From the NCBI GenBank assembly GCA_964615335.1, contig CAZTMT010000006.1, positions 62,001-126,000 on the forward strand: DNA of 64,000 bases. Reading direction: 5' to 3'. Position numbers and translations under genes: made by a program. The DNA is from HR10 sp964615335 (GTDB taxonomy: Bacteria; Acidobacteriota; Blastocatellia; HR10). The notes under the pieces are model-generated. The model worked only from the letters and a program-made list of their open reading frames with translations, made no database searches and was not told the origin of the DNA. Positions 25,516 to 34,808 of this stretch are shown here, piece after piece. Position 1 is the first letter of the stretch, and every line of letters begins with the position of its first letter.

Positions 25516-26664
25516 ATGCGTACGCCATTTTATGAGCTGGAGGAAGCTCTCGGGGCGGAGTTTCAGGAAGAAGCCGGATGGATCGTCCCGGCAGCCTATG
25601 CCCCAATGGAGCAAGAGTACTGGGCTGTCCGCAAGGCTGTGGGACTGGTGGATCTCACCGGAAGAGGACGAATTCTTGTGGGCGGGAAAGAGCGCGTGCG
25701 CTTCCTGCAGAGCATGCTCTCGCAAGATGTCGCGGGCCTTCCCGTCGGCAGGGGTGCGCCGGCCACATTGTTGACGAACAAAGGGCGCATGCTCGGCCTT
25801 CTGCGCGTATACAATCTCGGCGATGCGTATCTGCTGGACGTTGAGCCGCGTGCGGCGGAGAAGACGCGCCGGACGCTGGAAGGATACAAGATGGCCTTGC
25901 GCGTTGAGATCACCGATGTGACGGAGTCCCTTGTCGCGCTCTCCCTTCAGGGGCCGAGAGCGCGTCAGCTTCTGGCGAAGGCTTTCGAGCTGGCTCCGGA
26001 GCATGAAGAGGAGATCGTGGCCTATCCCGCTCAGGAACTTCTCGCGCGGTGGGGGGAAGCGACGGAGCCGTGCGTTCATCCGCACATGTGGATCGCGCGG
26101 GTGAGCCATACAGGGGAGCAAGGGTATGATGTGTTCGTGGATCGCGCGATGGGGGCCGTGCTCTGGCGCGTTCTCTGGGAATCGGGTCAGGAGCTGGGGC
26201 TGCGCGCCGTCGGACTTCGCGCGCTCTCGGTCTTGCGCCTGGAGGCGGGAATCCCCTGGTATGGCTTCGATGTGGATGAGACGACGATTCCTCTGGAGGC
26301 GGGTCTGGAATCCGCGCTCAGCTTCACGAAAGGGTGCTACATCGGGCAGGAGACGATCGCGATGATCCGGTATCGGGGGCATATCAATCGAAAGCTCGTG
26401 GGCCTTCGGTTCGAGCGCGGCGAGCTTCCGCACTCCGGAGATCACATCTTCGCCGAGGGCGCGGACGTGGGGTGGATCACGAGCGCTGCCGTCTCACTCT
26501 CGCTGGGAGTCCCGATTGCGCTCGGCTACGTCAAGTGCGCCTGGGCTGATCCCGGAACGCCTGTGCGCGTGCGCAGGGCGGCCGACGAGGTGGAAGCTGA
26601 GGTGTGTTCGCTCCCTTTCCTCTCGCCAGGCGAGCTAACCGATGTTTCGCCCGCACAGCAATGA
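25516..26664 (+). CDS. YgfZ/GcvT-family folate-binding protein
   Basis: 382 residues from ATG 25516 (GGAGGA 6-11 bases upstream). It has the aminomethyltransferase/YgfZ fold with FLQSMLSQDV, LTNKGRMLG, SLQGPRARQLL, HTGEQGYDVFV and the YgfZ signature KGCYIGQE. The cysteine in KGCYIGQE is characteristic of YgfZ, which assists repair or assembly of iron-sulfur proteins; GcvT of the glycine cleavage system normally lacks it. No gcvH or gcvP is adjacent, favouring the YgfZ reading. Its 3' end overlaps the longest start of the transporter gene by 23 bp. Confidence 0.85.
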   Translation: MRTPFYELEEALGAEFQEEAGWIVPAAYAPMEQEYWAVRKAVGLVDLTGRGRILVGGKERVRFLQSMLSQDVAGLPVGRGAPATLLTNKGRMLGLLRVYNLGDAYLLDVEPRAAEKTRRTLEGYKMALRVEITDVTESLVALSLQGPRARQLLAKAFELAPEHEEEIVAYPAQELLARWGEATEPCVHPHMWIARVSHTGEQGYDVFVDRAMGAVLWRVLWESGQELGLRAVGLRALSVLRLEAGIPWYGFDVDETTIPLEAGLESALSFTKGCYIGQETIAMIRYRGHINRKLVGLRFERGELPHSGDHIFAEGADVGWITSAAVSLSLGVPIALGYVKCAWADPGTPVRVRRAADEVEAEVCSLPFLSPGELTDVSPAQQ

Positions 26665-28174
26665 GTGGCCCAGAGATCGTCGCCGTGATGCGCGAAGGGG
26701 GGATGTGACGACTGAGCTCGGGAGCGAAATCCGCGCGAGATGGGGAAAACTCCCGCCGCTGGGCAAGAGGCCGCTGCCTCCGTTTCCGGGATGGTGGGCG
26801 ATGCTCGGCCCGGGCGTCGTCTGGATGGCTCTGGCTCAAGGGAGCGGCGAGTTGATCTGGTGGCCGCGCCTGGTCGCCAAGTATGGCACGGGATTCCTGT
26901 TCCTTCTCATCCCGGCGTGTCTGTTGCAATTCCCCCTCAATTATGCCATCGGGCGATATACGCTTCTGACGGGCGAGAGCATCTGGCAGGGATTCATTCG
27001 TCTGAATCGGTGGTTCGCCCTCGGCCTGTGGGTGCTCATGACGATCCATTTCCTCTGGTTCGGGGCCTTCGTCACCGCCGGGAGCACGGGGCTGGCCGCG
27101 CTCTTCGATTTCCCCTCCGGGTGGAGTCAATCGGAGAAGACTCTGCTGTGGTCCTGGATCACGGTGCTTGTCTTCTTTCCGGCGCTGCTTTTGAGTCCGA
27201 CGGCCTATCGGTTCATCGAGCGCCTGATGCTTGGGATCGCTCTTTTCACTGTCCTGGGGCTTGTGGTCGCGTGCTCGCAACCGATCGTTCGAGCGGCTGT
27301 GCCGGAGTTCTTGCGGGGGCTTGTACGTCCTCAATTCCCGCCGTTTGCTGAGCTGCCGCGCCCCTGGGAGGGGCGGGATGCGACGCCGCTTCTGACGGCG
27401 GTCACGTTCGCAGGCCTGGGAGGATTCTGGACGCTCTTTTACTCCTACTGGCTTCGGGAGAAGGGAGCGGCCATGGCCTCTCACATCGGTCGGATTACGA
27501 GCCCGTTGACCGGGCGTCCGGAGGCGATCGCTCCGGCCGGCTCTCTTCCGGAAGAAGGGCCTGAAGTCCGCGCGCGATGGCGACGCTGGCGACTCTATCT
27601 CTGTGTGGATAGTCTCGTGGGGATCGTCGGCAATATTCTGACGACGCTTCTGACCTGTCTTCTCGCCTTCGCCGTGCTGTATCCGCAGGGGCTCATTCCG
27701 GAGGAGTGGGAGCTGGTCGTGCACCAGATGCGGTTTTTCGAGGTGAGCTGGGGGGAGACCGGGAGAGTGCTCTTCGCGCTGGTCGCGGCGGCTTTTCTCG
27801 GAGATACGTGGGTGACGACGTTGGATGCGACAAGCCGCGTGCATACAGATTTCGCGCTCAGCTATTTCCCTGGAGCTCGGCGCTACCATCCGCGCGCGTG
27901 GTACTATGGAATGGCGACCGTACTGACCGGGATCACCATCTTCACGATGCACCTGGCCAGTCCGGCGGCGCTTATCTTGCTGACGGCGGTGATCGGTTTT
28001 CTGGGGACGGTCATATTCACTGGGGCGCTTCTCTGGCTCAATTACCGGTGGCTTCCCCCGCGTTTGCCCGCCGCCGTGCGACCGGGTCGCGCGGGAGCGT
28101 GGCTTCTGGCGATGGCCTGGGGGGTGTATCTCCTTTTGGCTGGCCTTTACATTTGGCTTCACTGGTTTCGCTGA
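26642..28174 (+). CDS. Nramp-like multi-pass membrane transporter
   Basis: 510 residues from ATG 26642; a GTG at 26705 after AAGGGGGG is a good alternative start and removes 21 residues. At least ten transmembrane helices are apparent. The first helix region reads GPGVVWMALAQGSGELIWWP, resembling the Nramp-fold first helix, but the metal-binding D-P-G-N of true Nramp proteins is replaced by a GSGEL segment. That places it in the divergent Nramp-related group, whose substrates are not settled. Divalent metal transport is therefore a guess. Confidence 0.62.
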   Translation: MFRPHSNEWPRDRRRDARRGDVTTELGSEIRARWGKLPPLGKRPLPPFPGWWAMLGPGVVWMALAQGSGELIWWPRLVAKYGTGFLFLLIPACLLQFPLNYAIGRYTLLTGESIWQGFIRLNRWFALGLWVLMTIHFLWFGAFVTAGSTGLAALFDFPSGWSQSEKTLLWSWITVLVFFPALLLSPTAYRFIERLMLGIALFTVLGLVVACSQPIVRAAVPEFLRGLVRPQFPPFAELPRPWEGRDATPLLTAVTFAGLGGFWTLFYSYWLREKGAAMASHIGRITSPLTGRPEAIAPAGSLPEEGPEVRARWRRWRLYLCVDSLVGIVGNILTTLLTCLLAFAVLYPQGLIPEEWELVVHQMRFFEVSWGETGRVLFALVAAAFLGDTWVTTLDATSRVHTDFALSYFPGARRYHPRAWYYGMATVLTGITIFTMHLASPAALILLTAVIGFLGTVIFTGALLWLNYRWLPPRLPAAVRPGRAGAWLLAMAWGVYLLLAGLYIWLHWFR

Positions 28175-28200
28175 GCCCAGCAGAGGAGGCGACGTAACGC

Positions 28201-29682
28201 ATGTCACCGGAGGTGCGACAGAAGGCGCTCGTCTTCTGCGATCGCGCGGTGATGGGGAGCCTGGCTCTCTTTGCCCTGGCCGCTCCTCATTCGATCGCTG
28301 CGACGCAGGGTGCTTTCCTGCTGGGGATGAGCTTCTGGATCCTTCGCATCCTGATCCGGCGGTCTCTGGACTATCGGCTCATGGTCTTGGACGTGCCGAT
28401 TCTGCTGTTTGTCGGGCTGAGCCTTCTGGCGGCGATTTTCTCTTACGAACCGGCCCTGAGCCTGCTGAAGGTCCGAAGCGTTGGATTGTTCCTCATCGTC
28501 TTCTGGGTCGCTCAGAATCTTCCCAGCCGCGCCTGGGCCAAGCGGGTGATGCTCCTGCTGATCCTCTCCTGTTTCGCGAATGTGGGATATGTCTTCTGGC
28601 AGAAATCGGTCGGGCGGGGGCTTCTTCTTCTGGACCTGGCGCCCGAGAGTCCGCTCCGTCAAGCGGGCCTGGGGCCGGGCGATGTCCTGCTGGAAGTGGA
28701 GGGAAGAGAGATCCGCTCGTCGCAGGAGCTGGCAGCCTGGGTTGCGCCGCGACGCGGGGAGCGCCTGCGACTTTTCGTCTTTCGGCCGGAAGTCTATTTT
28801 CATCGGGAGGTCATCGTTCCCGAAAAAGCATCGGCTGAGAATCCCTTGCTCATTCGCCGGTCCGAACCCTGGAAGCGTTTTCGCGCCTCGGGATTTTATG
28901 GGTGGAACTACTTCACGTATGCGGAGGTCCTGCAGCTTGTGGGCTCTCTGCTTGTGGGGCTCTTTCTCATGCTCCCCCGAAAGTGGAGCGGGCGAGGCGT
29001 TCTGTCCCTCGTGGGGATCGGGGCGATAACGTATGCGATTCTGCTGACGGTCACGCGCGCCGTGTGGGGAGCCTTCGCTCTCTCTGTTGCGGTCATGCTC
29101 GTTCATCGGTGGGGGAAGAGAGCGCTTCTGGTCCTGATCCTGGCTCTTGCGGTCGCTCTGCCCGTGGGCGTGCAGTTGCTGCGCCAGGTGCGCTCGATCC
29201 CTCTGGTCTCCGCGCGCGAGCCGAGCACGGCTTATCGGCTCACGGTCTGGCGCGAGGGAGTGGAGCTGCTTTTCCGCCACCCGAAGCATTGGGTTCTGGG
29301 CATTGGCATGGATACGCTCAAGGCGCGATGGCGGGAGTGGGGGATGTTTCAGGGAGGGCGGCTTCCGCTCGGACATATGCATTCGAGTCCATTGCAGATC
29401 GCCCTGGAGCGAGGTCTCCCGGCGCTCTTGTGTTGGCTCTGGTGGTTCGCCCGGTATGTGCAGCTTCTCCGACACTGTCTGCGCGATGAAAACGTTCGAC
29501 GAGATCCGACGCTCGCCGGCATCGTCCTGGGAACGCTGGGAGGGACTCTGGGGTTTCTGGCCAGCTCGCTTGTGCACTACAACTTCGGGGACTCGGAGGT
29601 CATCATGATCGTTTACCTCCAGATGGGTCTCATCGAGGGGATGCGCCATGTGGGAGACGCCCGGGAGCCGGTTTCTCGCTGA
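28201..29682 (+). CDS. O-antigen ligase/polymerase-like (Wzy_C) membrane protein with inserted PDZ-like domain
   Basis: 493 residues. Hydrophobic helices occur at about 15-50, 62-82, 92-105 and 115-133, then again at 238-258, 265-285, 288-302, 308-325, 403-420 and 440-475. The Wzy_C/O-antigen ligase region carries SAREPSTAYRLTVWREG, HPKHWVLGIGMDT and GHMHSSPLQIALERGLPAL (from 391). Between the two helix groups, residues about 145-207 read as a PDZ domain (APESPLRQAGLGPGDVLLEV, then EGREIRSSQEL). The family joins or polymerises glycans on lipid carriers in the periplasm. A PDZ insertion is unusual and should face the periplasm. It lies 26 bp after the transporter gene. Confidence 0.78.
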   Translation: MSPEVRQKALVFCDRAVMGSLALFALAAPHSIAATQGAFLLGMSFWILRILIRRSLDYRLMVLDVPILLFVGLSLLAAIFSYEPALSLLKVRSVGLFLIVFWVAQNLPSRAWAKRVMLLLILSCFANVGYVFWQKSVGRGLLLLDLAPESPLRQAGLGPGDVLLEVEGREIRSSQELAAWVAPRRGERLRLFVFRPEVYFHREVIVPEKASAENPLLIRRSEPWKRFRASGFYGWNYFTYAEVLQLVGSLLVGLFLMLPRKWSGRGVLSLVGIGAITYAILLTVTRAVWGAFALSVAVMLVHRWGKRALLVLILALAVALPVGVQLLRQVRSIPLVSAREPSTAYRLTVWREGVELLFRHPKHWVLGIGMDTLKARWREWGMFQGGRLPLGHMHSSPLQIALERGLPALLCWLWWFARYVQLLRHCLRDENVRRDPTLAGIVLGTLGGTLGFLASSLVHYNFGDSEVIMIVYLQMGLIEGMRHVGDAREPVSR

Positions 29683-29706
29683 GAGGACATGGGGGATCCT
29701 CGGCCT

Positions 29707-29734
29707 TTGCGATTGCGAAGCCCTCTGGTAGAAT
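29707..29734 (+). promoter_or_regulatory. Candidate promoter of the TPR-TonB gene
   Basis: TTGCGA (29707-29712), 16 bp spacer, TAGAAT (29729-29734), about 46 bp before ATG 29781. Confidence 0.4.
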
Positions 29735-29780
29735 GTGCCCGATCAGCTATTGTGCGAATGACAAGCGAAGGAGGAGGATT

Positions 29781-30854
29781 ATGATGAAGTGGTGGGGAAA
29801 GGGGACGCTCGTTCTTCTTCTTGTGGGAGGAGCGCTGGCGAGCGTCCCGCAGGAGCCGACAACGGCCGAGCAGGATTTGCAGCGCGGGCGCGTCCTGTTT
29901 TATCAGCAGAACTACGCGGGAGCCATCGAGTCCCTCAAACAGGCGATCGCGAAGAAGCCGGACCTGGCCGAAGCGCACTACTTCCTGGGCATGAGCTACT
30001 ACCGCCTGGCCGATTACGTTCAGGCGGAAGCGGCTTTGCGTCAGGCCCTTAAGCTCAAGAACGATGAGTATCCGGAGGCGCACTTCGGATTGGGCATGGT
30101 GCATTTCCGAAAGCGGGAGGTCGAAGCGGCCACGCGGGAGTTCCACACGGCGATCCAGCAGCGCAATGGCAATTATCCGGATGCCTTCAATGTGCTGGGC
30201 GTCATCTCCTATAGCCAACGGCGTTTCGCCGAGGCCATTCGACATTTCCGGAAGGCCCTGGAGCAACGACCGGAAGGGCCCGAGGTCTATTTCAACCTCG
30301 GCATGGCCATCGAGCAAGAGTTGCTCGAGGGAGCGGATCCCTCGGCTTCCGGAGCGACATGGAACGAGGCGATCTCCGCTTATCGAAAAGCCATCGAGCA
30401 GCGGGGCACCTATCCGATAGCCCAGAGAGCCCTGGGTCTGGCCCTGATCGGCATAGATAATGACGCGGCGATTACGGAGCTGGGCGTCTATCTGCAGCAG
30501 GCGCCTCAGGCTGCGGACCGCGTGCAAATCGAAGAGATCGTGGATCTGCTGAAGAAGCCAGACGATCCGGAAGCCCCCGTTGAGGAAGTGAGCAAGATCC
30601 CGCGCGTGAGTAAGGTCGTCCTGCCGCGTCCGACCGCAGAGGCGGTGAAGAACAAGGTCCAGGGGAGTGTGATCCTCTCGGCGCTCTTCTGCTACGACAA
30701 GCGCGTGCGCGTGGTGAAGGTCGTCAAGGGGCTCGGTTATGGTCTGGACGAGCTGGCTGTGGAGACGCTCCGCCGGGTTCAGTTCGAGCCCGCTCTTGTC
30801 GGAGGGCGCCCGGCTTCCGAACGCCGTCTCGTGAAGATCGAGTTCAAGACATAA
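29781..30854 (+). CDS. Exported TPR protein with C-terminal TonB-like domain
   Basis: 357 residues from ATG 29781 (AAGGAGGAGG 3-12 bases upstream). A signal peptide (about 1-22) is followed by TPR units (about 28-240: AEQDLQRGRVLFYQQNYAGAI, LAEAHYFLGMSYYRLADY, PDAFNVLGVISYSQRRF). The C-terminus (about 285-357) has the TonB_C pattern: A-VKNKVQGSVILSALFCYDKRVRVVKVVKGL, DELAVETLRRVQFEPA, and a final RRLVKIEFKT strand. Proteins of this plan are periplasmic and may contact outer-membrane receptors, but lack the TonB membrane helix with proline-rich spacer. Confidence 0.82.
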   Translation: MMKWWGKGTLVLLLVGGALASVPQEPTTAEQDLQRGRVLFYQQNYAGAIESLKQAIAKKPDLAEAHYFLGMSYYRLADYVQAEAALRQALKLKNDEYPEAHFGLGMVHFRKREVEAATREFHTAIQQRNGNYPDAFNVLGVISYSQRRFAEAIRHFRKALEQRPEGPEVYFNLGMAIEQELLEGADPSASGATWNEAISAYRKAIEQRGTYPIAQRALGLALIGIDNDAAITELGVYLQQAPQAADRVQIEEIVDLLKKPDDPEAPVEEVSKIPRVSKVVLPRPTAEAVKNKVQGSVILSALFCYDKRVRVVKVVKGLGYGLDELAVETLRRVQFEPALVGGRPASERRLVKIEFKT

Positions 30855-30992
30855 GTCATCCGCGCGAGCCTCGCCTCTCCGGCTGCTCTGTGAAGTCCGG
30901 CTCAGGGGAAGCCCCGATTTGTCTCAAAAGGAGGGGATTCTTCGCGCGCCCAAGGGACGAAGGGCTGGCGCCGTTTCGTGTGGCGGCTTTCG

Positions 30993-32522
30993 ATGCCGGA
31001 CGAGTATAATTGGGAGGCGAGGTGGTCAACGGCGGTGAGCCAGGAGCTGGGCAAACGCGGAGCAATCCTTCGAATCCTCAGTCCCGGGGCAGAGGAACGC
31101 GTCGTCCCGCTCAATCATCAGCCCGTTCATATCTTCCTGGACGAAGGGCAGCGGGTTGAGATCGGGTCAGAGGTCCTGCAGCCTTCGGCCATCATCCTGG
31201 CTTCGATTCAGCGGCGTGAGGAAGCGTACATTCTCACTCCCTCCCACTCCTCCGTCTCCATCGCCGTCAATCAGACTCCGATCGCCGAAGCGATCGCTTT
31301 GCGCGATGGAGACCGCATCGTCGTCGAGGGATTGGAGACACAGGTGGAATTCCGTCTGATCCCGGAGCGCGAGGGGGCGAGTTTCTTCTCGGAGAGGTTT
31401 CCCGGCTTGCTTCAGGCGGAGCAACGGCTTCGCCGATGGCTCGGGCGGGATCGCGATCGCACGATGCGGGTGAAGGCCGGAGCGGTGGCGGCCGGGCTGG
31501 TCGGACTGGTCGTGCTGATCTGGTTCCTGGTCAGCGAGTACTCGCTGCGCATGGGGATCGAAGCGTTGACCGAGCGCCTGCAGCGTCAGGAGCAAGCCAT
31601 CTCCCGGATCGGCGCTGAGGTGCAGGAGATCCGCCGTAAGCTCGAGATGCTGACCTCCAGCGTAGAGGGTGAGCTGACCATGGCCGGCCGCATCTCCAAT
31701 ACGTATGGCCCGAGCGTGAGCTTGATCGAAGCTACCTATGGCTTTGTGGAACCGGGGACGGGGAAGGTCTTGCGCTACGCCGAGGCGACCGAAGGGGGAA
31801 CAGCGATCACGCATGGGGAGGAGCGCTTTCAGGTGACGACCGAGGGAAATGGACCCGCCGTCGAGGAGACGGTCATCGGAACGGGATTCCTCGTCGCGCC
31901 AGGCTACGTGCTGACGAATCTGCATGTGGCGCGCCCGTGGTGGCAGAACGAAGCGGCCGAGCAGATTATGAGCCTGGGCTTTCGGCCTCGGCTTCTGGCG
32001 CTCAACGCCTACTTCCCGACGATCGCGACGCCTGTTCCGCTGGATGTGGCGCGCGTCTCCGAGGAGTACGATCTGGCGCTCTGTCGCCTGGGACGTGTTG
32101 ATGTGAATCTGCCCGTTCCGCCTCTGGCAGACGAGGGAGTCAAGGTCGAGGTCGGACAGGCCGTCGTCCTCCTGGGGTATCCGGCCGGGATCGAAGCGTT
32201 ACTGGCCCGCCTGGATGAGAGCGTCGCGCGTCAGATCGTCGCGGCGACGGCGATGCGTGTGCCCGAAGTCGCGCGCGAGTTAGCCCGACGCGGGCTGATT
32301 CGCCCGATGGTGACGCAAGGGCATGTGAGCGCTCGGCTCCCCGGGCGCATCGTCCACGATGCCGCGACCACAACCGGAGGTTCCGGAGGCCCGCTTTTCA
32401 ATCGGCAGGGAGTCGTCATCGGCGTCAATTACGCTGTGCTGCGCGAGTTCTCCGCATCCAATTTGGCCGTTCCGATCACGCTCGCGCGCCCTCTTTTGCG
32501 ACAGCAGGGAATCCTCCCCTGA
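30993..32522 (+). CDS. FHA-like / transmembrane / trypsin-like serine protease
   Basis: 509 residues from ATG 30993; GTG 30978 and GTG 31035 are alternatives, the latter being downstream of a TATAAT at 31005-31010. Residues about 22-115 look like an FHA-type beta domain (VSIAVNQTPIAEAIALRDGDRIVVEG). A transmembrane helix (about 160-182) and a coiled coil (about 185-225) follow. The rest is a chymotrypsin-fold protease: GTGFLVAPGYVLTNLHV (His near 310), YDLALCRL (Asp near 363) and TTGGSGGPLF (Ser near 464). This puts the FHA-like domain in the cytoplasm and the protease outside, linking inside phospho-signals to envelope proteolysis. Confidence 0.8.
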   Translation: MPDEYNWEARWSTAVSQELGKRGAILRILSPGAEERVVPLNHQPVHIFLDEGQRVEIGSEVLQPSAIILASIQRREEAYILTPSHSSVSIAVNQTPIAEAIALRDGDRIVVEGLETQVEFRLIPEREGASFFSERFPGLLQAEQRLRRWLGRDRDRTMRVKAGAVAAGLVGLVVLIWFLVSEYSLRMGIEALTERLQRQEQAISRIGAEVQEIRRKLEMLTSSVEGELTMAGRISNTYGPSVSLIEATYGFVEPGTGKVLRYAEATEGGTAITHGEERFQVTTEGNGPAVEETVIGTGFLVAPGYVLTNLHVARPWWQNEAAEQIMSLGFRPRLLALNAYFPTIATPVPLDVARVSEEYDLALCRLGRVDVNLPVPPLADEGVKVEVGQAVVLLGYPAGIEALLARLDESVARQIVAATAMRVPEVARELARRGLIRPMVTQGHVSARLPGRIVHDAATTTGGSGGPLFNRQGVVIGVNYAVLREFSASNLAVPITLARPLLRQQGILP

Positions 32523-32569
32523 AGGGAACGCTCCGCATGGAGCGCAAGGTGAGTCTCTCGGTCCGGGAC

Positions 32570-34111
32570 TCAGAACCGAGGGTAGATGACGACGCGGCGA
32601 AAAGGATCTTGCCCTGTGCTCTCGGAAATGAGACCGTAGCGCTGCACCAATTCGTGCTGGAGGCGGCGGATATACGCCTTCTGCGGGGAGAGTTCGACCG
32701 GTCGCCGATGGGCGATGACTTCGGCGATCGCTTCCTCGACCTCTTCCAGAGCGCGTTGCTCGTCGGCCGAAAGCTCCTCCCGCGGAGCCGTCACTCCGAA
32801 CTCCTCCATGAGGAAATGCTTCACCTGCGTGGTCGTGTGGCTTTTGAGGACGACGATCGGGATGTTCCATTGGGCGGCTTCGCGAAGGCGCTGAGCCTCT
32901 CCCCGCGCATGCGATTTGAGCGTGAGCACGACGTCGGCTTGCTTCAGATCGCTCGTGATGGAGGCCGCAACGCCCAGCTCGCGAATGGCGCGCTCGATCT
33001 TATCGCGGCTCACGCCATAGGGGAAGATTTTGAGCGGACGGCGATCGGAGGGCGGAGGAGCCGGCCTCTCGGGTTCCGCCGCCGAGGGCGTCTCTTTCAG
33101 GATCTGGATCTCCCCGCTGGGCTTGCGGATGCGAATCTCCGGGCGCGGGGGAACACCCCGCAGCAGACGATCCACGACGGTCGCGACATCATGATGGATG
33201 GCCAGGCGATCCTTGTCCTGGATCTCGATGAGGATATCGAAGGTCGGAGGAGCCTTTCGCTCCAACACGGTCTTTTGCGTGCCGCGCCGCTTGGCTTCTT
33301 CGTCGCTCAAGGTCACGGCGTGAATACCTCCGACCAGATCGCAGAGCGTGGGATTCATGAGGAGATTCTCCAGCGAGTTCCCATGCGCCGTCGCGATGAG
33401 CTGAACGCCGCGTTCGGCGATCGTGCGCGCGGCGAGGGCTTCGGCTTCGGTGCCGATCTCATCAATGACGATCACCTCGGGCATGTGATTCTCGACGGCT
33501 TCGATCATCACGGCATGCTGCAACTCCGGAGAGGGGACCTGCATGCGGCGGGCGCGCCCGATGCCCGGATGCGGGATGTCTCCATCGCCGGCGATCTCAT
33601 TGGACGTGTCCACGACCATAACGCGCTTGCCCAGCTCATCGGCCAGCACGCGCGCGGCCTCGCGCAGAAGCGTCGTCTTCCCCACGCCCGGCTTCCCGAG
33701 CAACAGAATGCTTTTGCCCGATTCGATGACGTCTTTGACAATATCCACCGTCCCGTAGACGGCTCGCCCGACACGACAGGTCAGACCGATGATCTCCCCG
33801 CGGCGATTCCGCAGGGCGGAGATGCGGTGTAGCGTCCTCTCGATCCCCGCGCGATTATCCTTGGTGAAGCTCCCCACCCGACTCACGACGAAATGCAGAT
33901 CATCGCGCGTGACGAAGTCCTGACTGAGCGCGACCGAGCCCGAGAGAAACCGCGCTTCCGGCGGTCTCCCGAGATCCAGAACGACTTCGACCAGCTCGGT
34001 GAGGTGGGGATGCCGAAGAAGCTGCTCCCGGATCGCCGGAGGCAGCACATCCAGAAGCAAATCGAGATCGTCGGTGATTTCTATGCCGCGCTGTCCCATA
34101 GGTCTCTGCAT
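32570..34111 (-). CDS. Ycf45/SpoIIIAA-type AAA ATPase with C-terminal R3H domain
   Basis: 513 residues. The N-terminal region (1-110) is the Ycf45 lead-in. Walker A GKPGVGKTT is near 138-146, Walker B VIVIDEIGTEAEA near 215-227, and the THGNS segment near 243. After a proline-rich linker (about 325-350) come a Rossmann-like region (QADVVLTLKSHARGEAQRLREA) and a terminal R3H motif (VELSPQKAYIRRLQHELVQRY). This combination is a known family of single-stranded nucleic acid-binding ATPases found in cyanobacteria, plastids and several thermophiles; its cellular task is unclear. It converges on the protease gene with a 47-bp gap. Confidence 0.85.
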   Translation of the reverse strand: MQRPMGQRGIEITDDLDLLLDVLPPAIREQLLRHPHLTELVEVVLDLGRPPEARFLSGSVALSQDFVTRDDLHFVVSRVGSFTKDNRAGIERTLHRISALRNRRGEIIGLTCRVGRAVYGTVDIVKDVIESGKSILLLGKPGVGKTTLLREAARVLADELGKRVMVVDTSNEIAGDGDIPHPGIGRARRMQVPSPELQHAVMIEAVENHMPEVIVIDEIGTEAEALAARTIAERGVQLIATAHGNSLENLLMNPTLCDLVGGIHAVTLSDEEAKRRGTQKTVLERKAPPTFDILIEIQDKDRLAIHHDVATVVDRLLRGVPPRPEIRIRKPSGEIQILKETPSAAEPERPAPPPSDRRPLKIFPYGVSRDKIERAIRELGVAASITSDLKQADVVLTLKSHARGEAQRLREAAQWNIPIVVLKSHTTTQVKHFLMEEFGVTAPREELSADEQRALEEVEEAIAEVIAHRRPVELSPQKAYIRRLQHELVQRYGLISESTGQDPFRRVVIYPRF

Positions 34112-34214
34112 CTTCGGAAGGTCCTCTTTCAGAGAAGAATCTTAGCTTCTGGCGCCCGGAATGTCCAAAGGCGGATTCGCCTTCTGCCAGCTCCGTATGG
34201 TATCCTCTTGGAGC

Positions 34215-34778
34215 ATGGGAGAGACGAAGCGGCAGCAGATCGCCCATCATGTCGCGGAGATTTTGCGCGCGCTGGGCCTGGATGCGGCGTGCGACCCCGA
34301 GCTGCAACGGGCGCCCCAGCAGGTGGCCGAGTGGTATCTGGAATTCTTCGCTCCCCTGGAGCAGGAGGAGGAGCCGGAGATCGTCCCCCTGGCTCATCAG
34401 AGCACCGGGGAGATGATCCTGGTGGCCGATCTGCCGTTTTACTCCCTCTGCGCGCATCACCTGCTTCCTTTTTTCGGCCAGGCGCACATCGCCTATGTGC
34501 CCAGCGGAGCGCTGGTGGGCTTGGGAAGCCTCGGGCGCCTGCTCGAATACTATGCGCGTCGTCCTCAGCTTCAGGAGCGATTGACCGAACAGGTCGCCGA
34601 GGCGCTCGCCCGCGTCCTGACGCCGCAGGGCGTCATGGTTCTGCTCCGCGCGCGACAGCTCTGCATGGAGATGCGTGGGGCGCGGAAACCGGGATGGGTG
34701 ACGACCAGCGCCGCGCGCGGATGTTTTCGAGAACCCCTCTGGCGCCAGGAATTCTTCCGGCGGCTCGCGCGACGCTGA
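34215..34778 (+). CDS. folE: GTP cyclohydrolase I
   Basis: 187 residues, normal length. ATG 34215 follows TTGGAGC; the longer upstream frame is not family-like. The zinc and substrate motifs are present: SLCAHHLLPFFGQAHIAYVPSG (Cys and His ligands) and RARQLCMEMRG (second Cys). PQQVAEWYLEFF matches the family's N-terminal helix. It opens GTP to dihydroneopterin triphosphate, the first step of folate or pterin synthesis. The C-terminal stretch WVTTSAARGCF replaces the more common T-x-T-SA-x-x-G-x-F. It is divergent from the R3H ATPase across 103 bp and convergent with the first dehydrogenase. Confidence 0.9.
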   Translation: MGETKRQQIAHHVAEILRALGLDAACDPELQRAPQQVAEWYLEFFAPLEQEEEPEIVPLAHQSTGEMILVADLPFYSLCAHHLLPFFGQAHIAYVPSGALVGLGSLGRLLEYYARRPQLQERLTEQVAEALARVLTPQGVMVLLRARQLCMEMRGARKPGWVTTSAARGCFREPLWRQEFFRRLARR

Positions 34779-34808
34779 GCGCGCGCTCTCTCACAAAGGG
34801 ATACGGTT

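Noticed and set aside
25284..25517. Short minus-strand frame across the 130-bp repeat block
   Set aside because: Repeat-derived sequence with no ribosome site; typical of spurious calls over REP islands.
26531..28207. 558-codon antisense frame over the transporter gene
   Set aside because: Shadow of a long GC-rich gene; highly charged and without motifs or a ribosome site.
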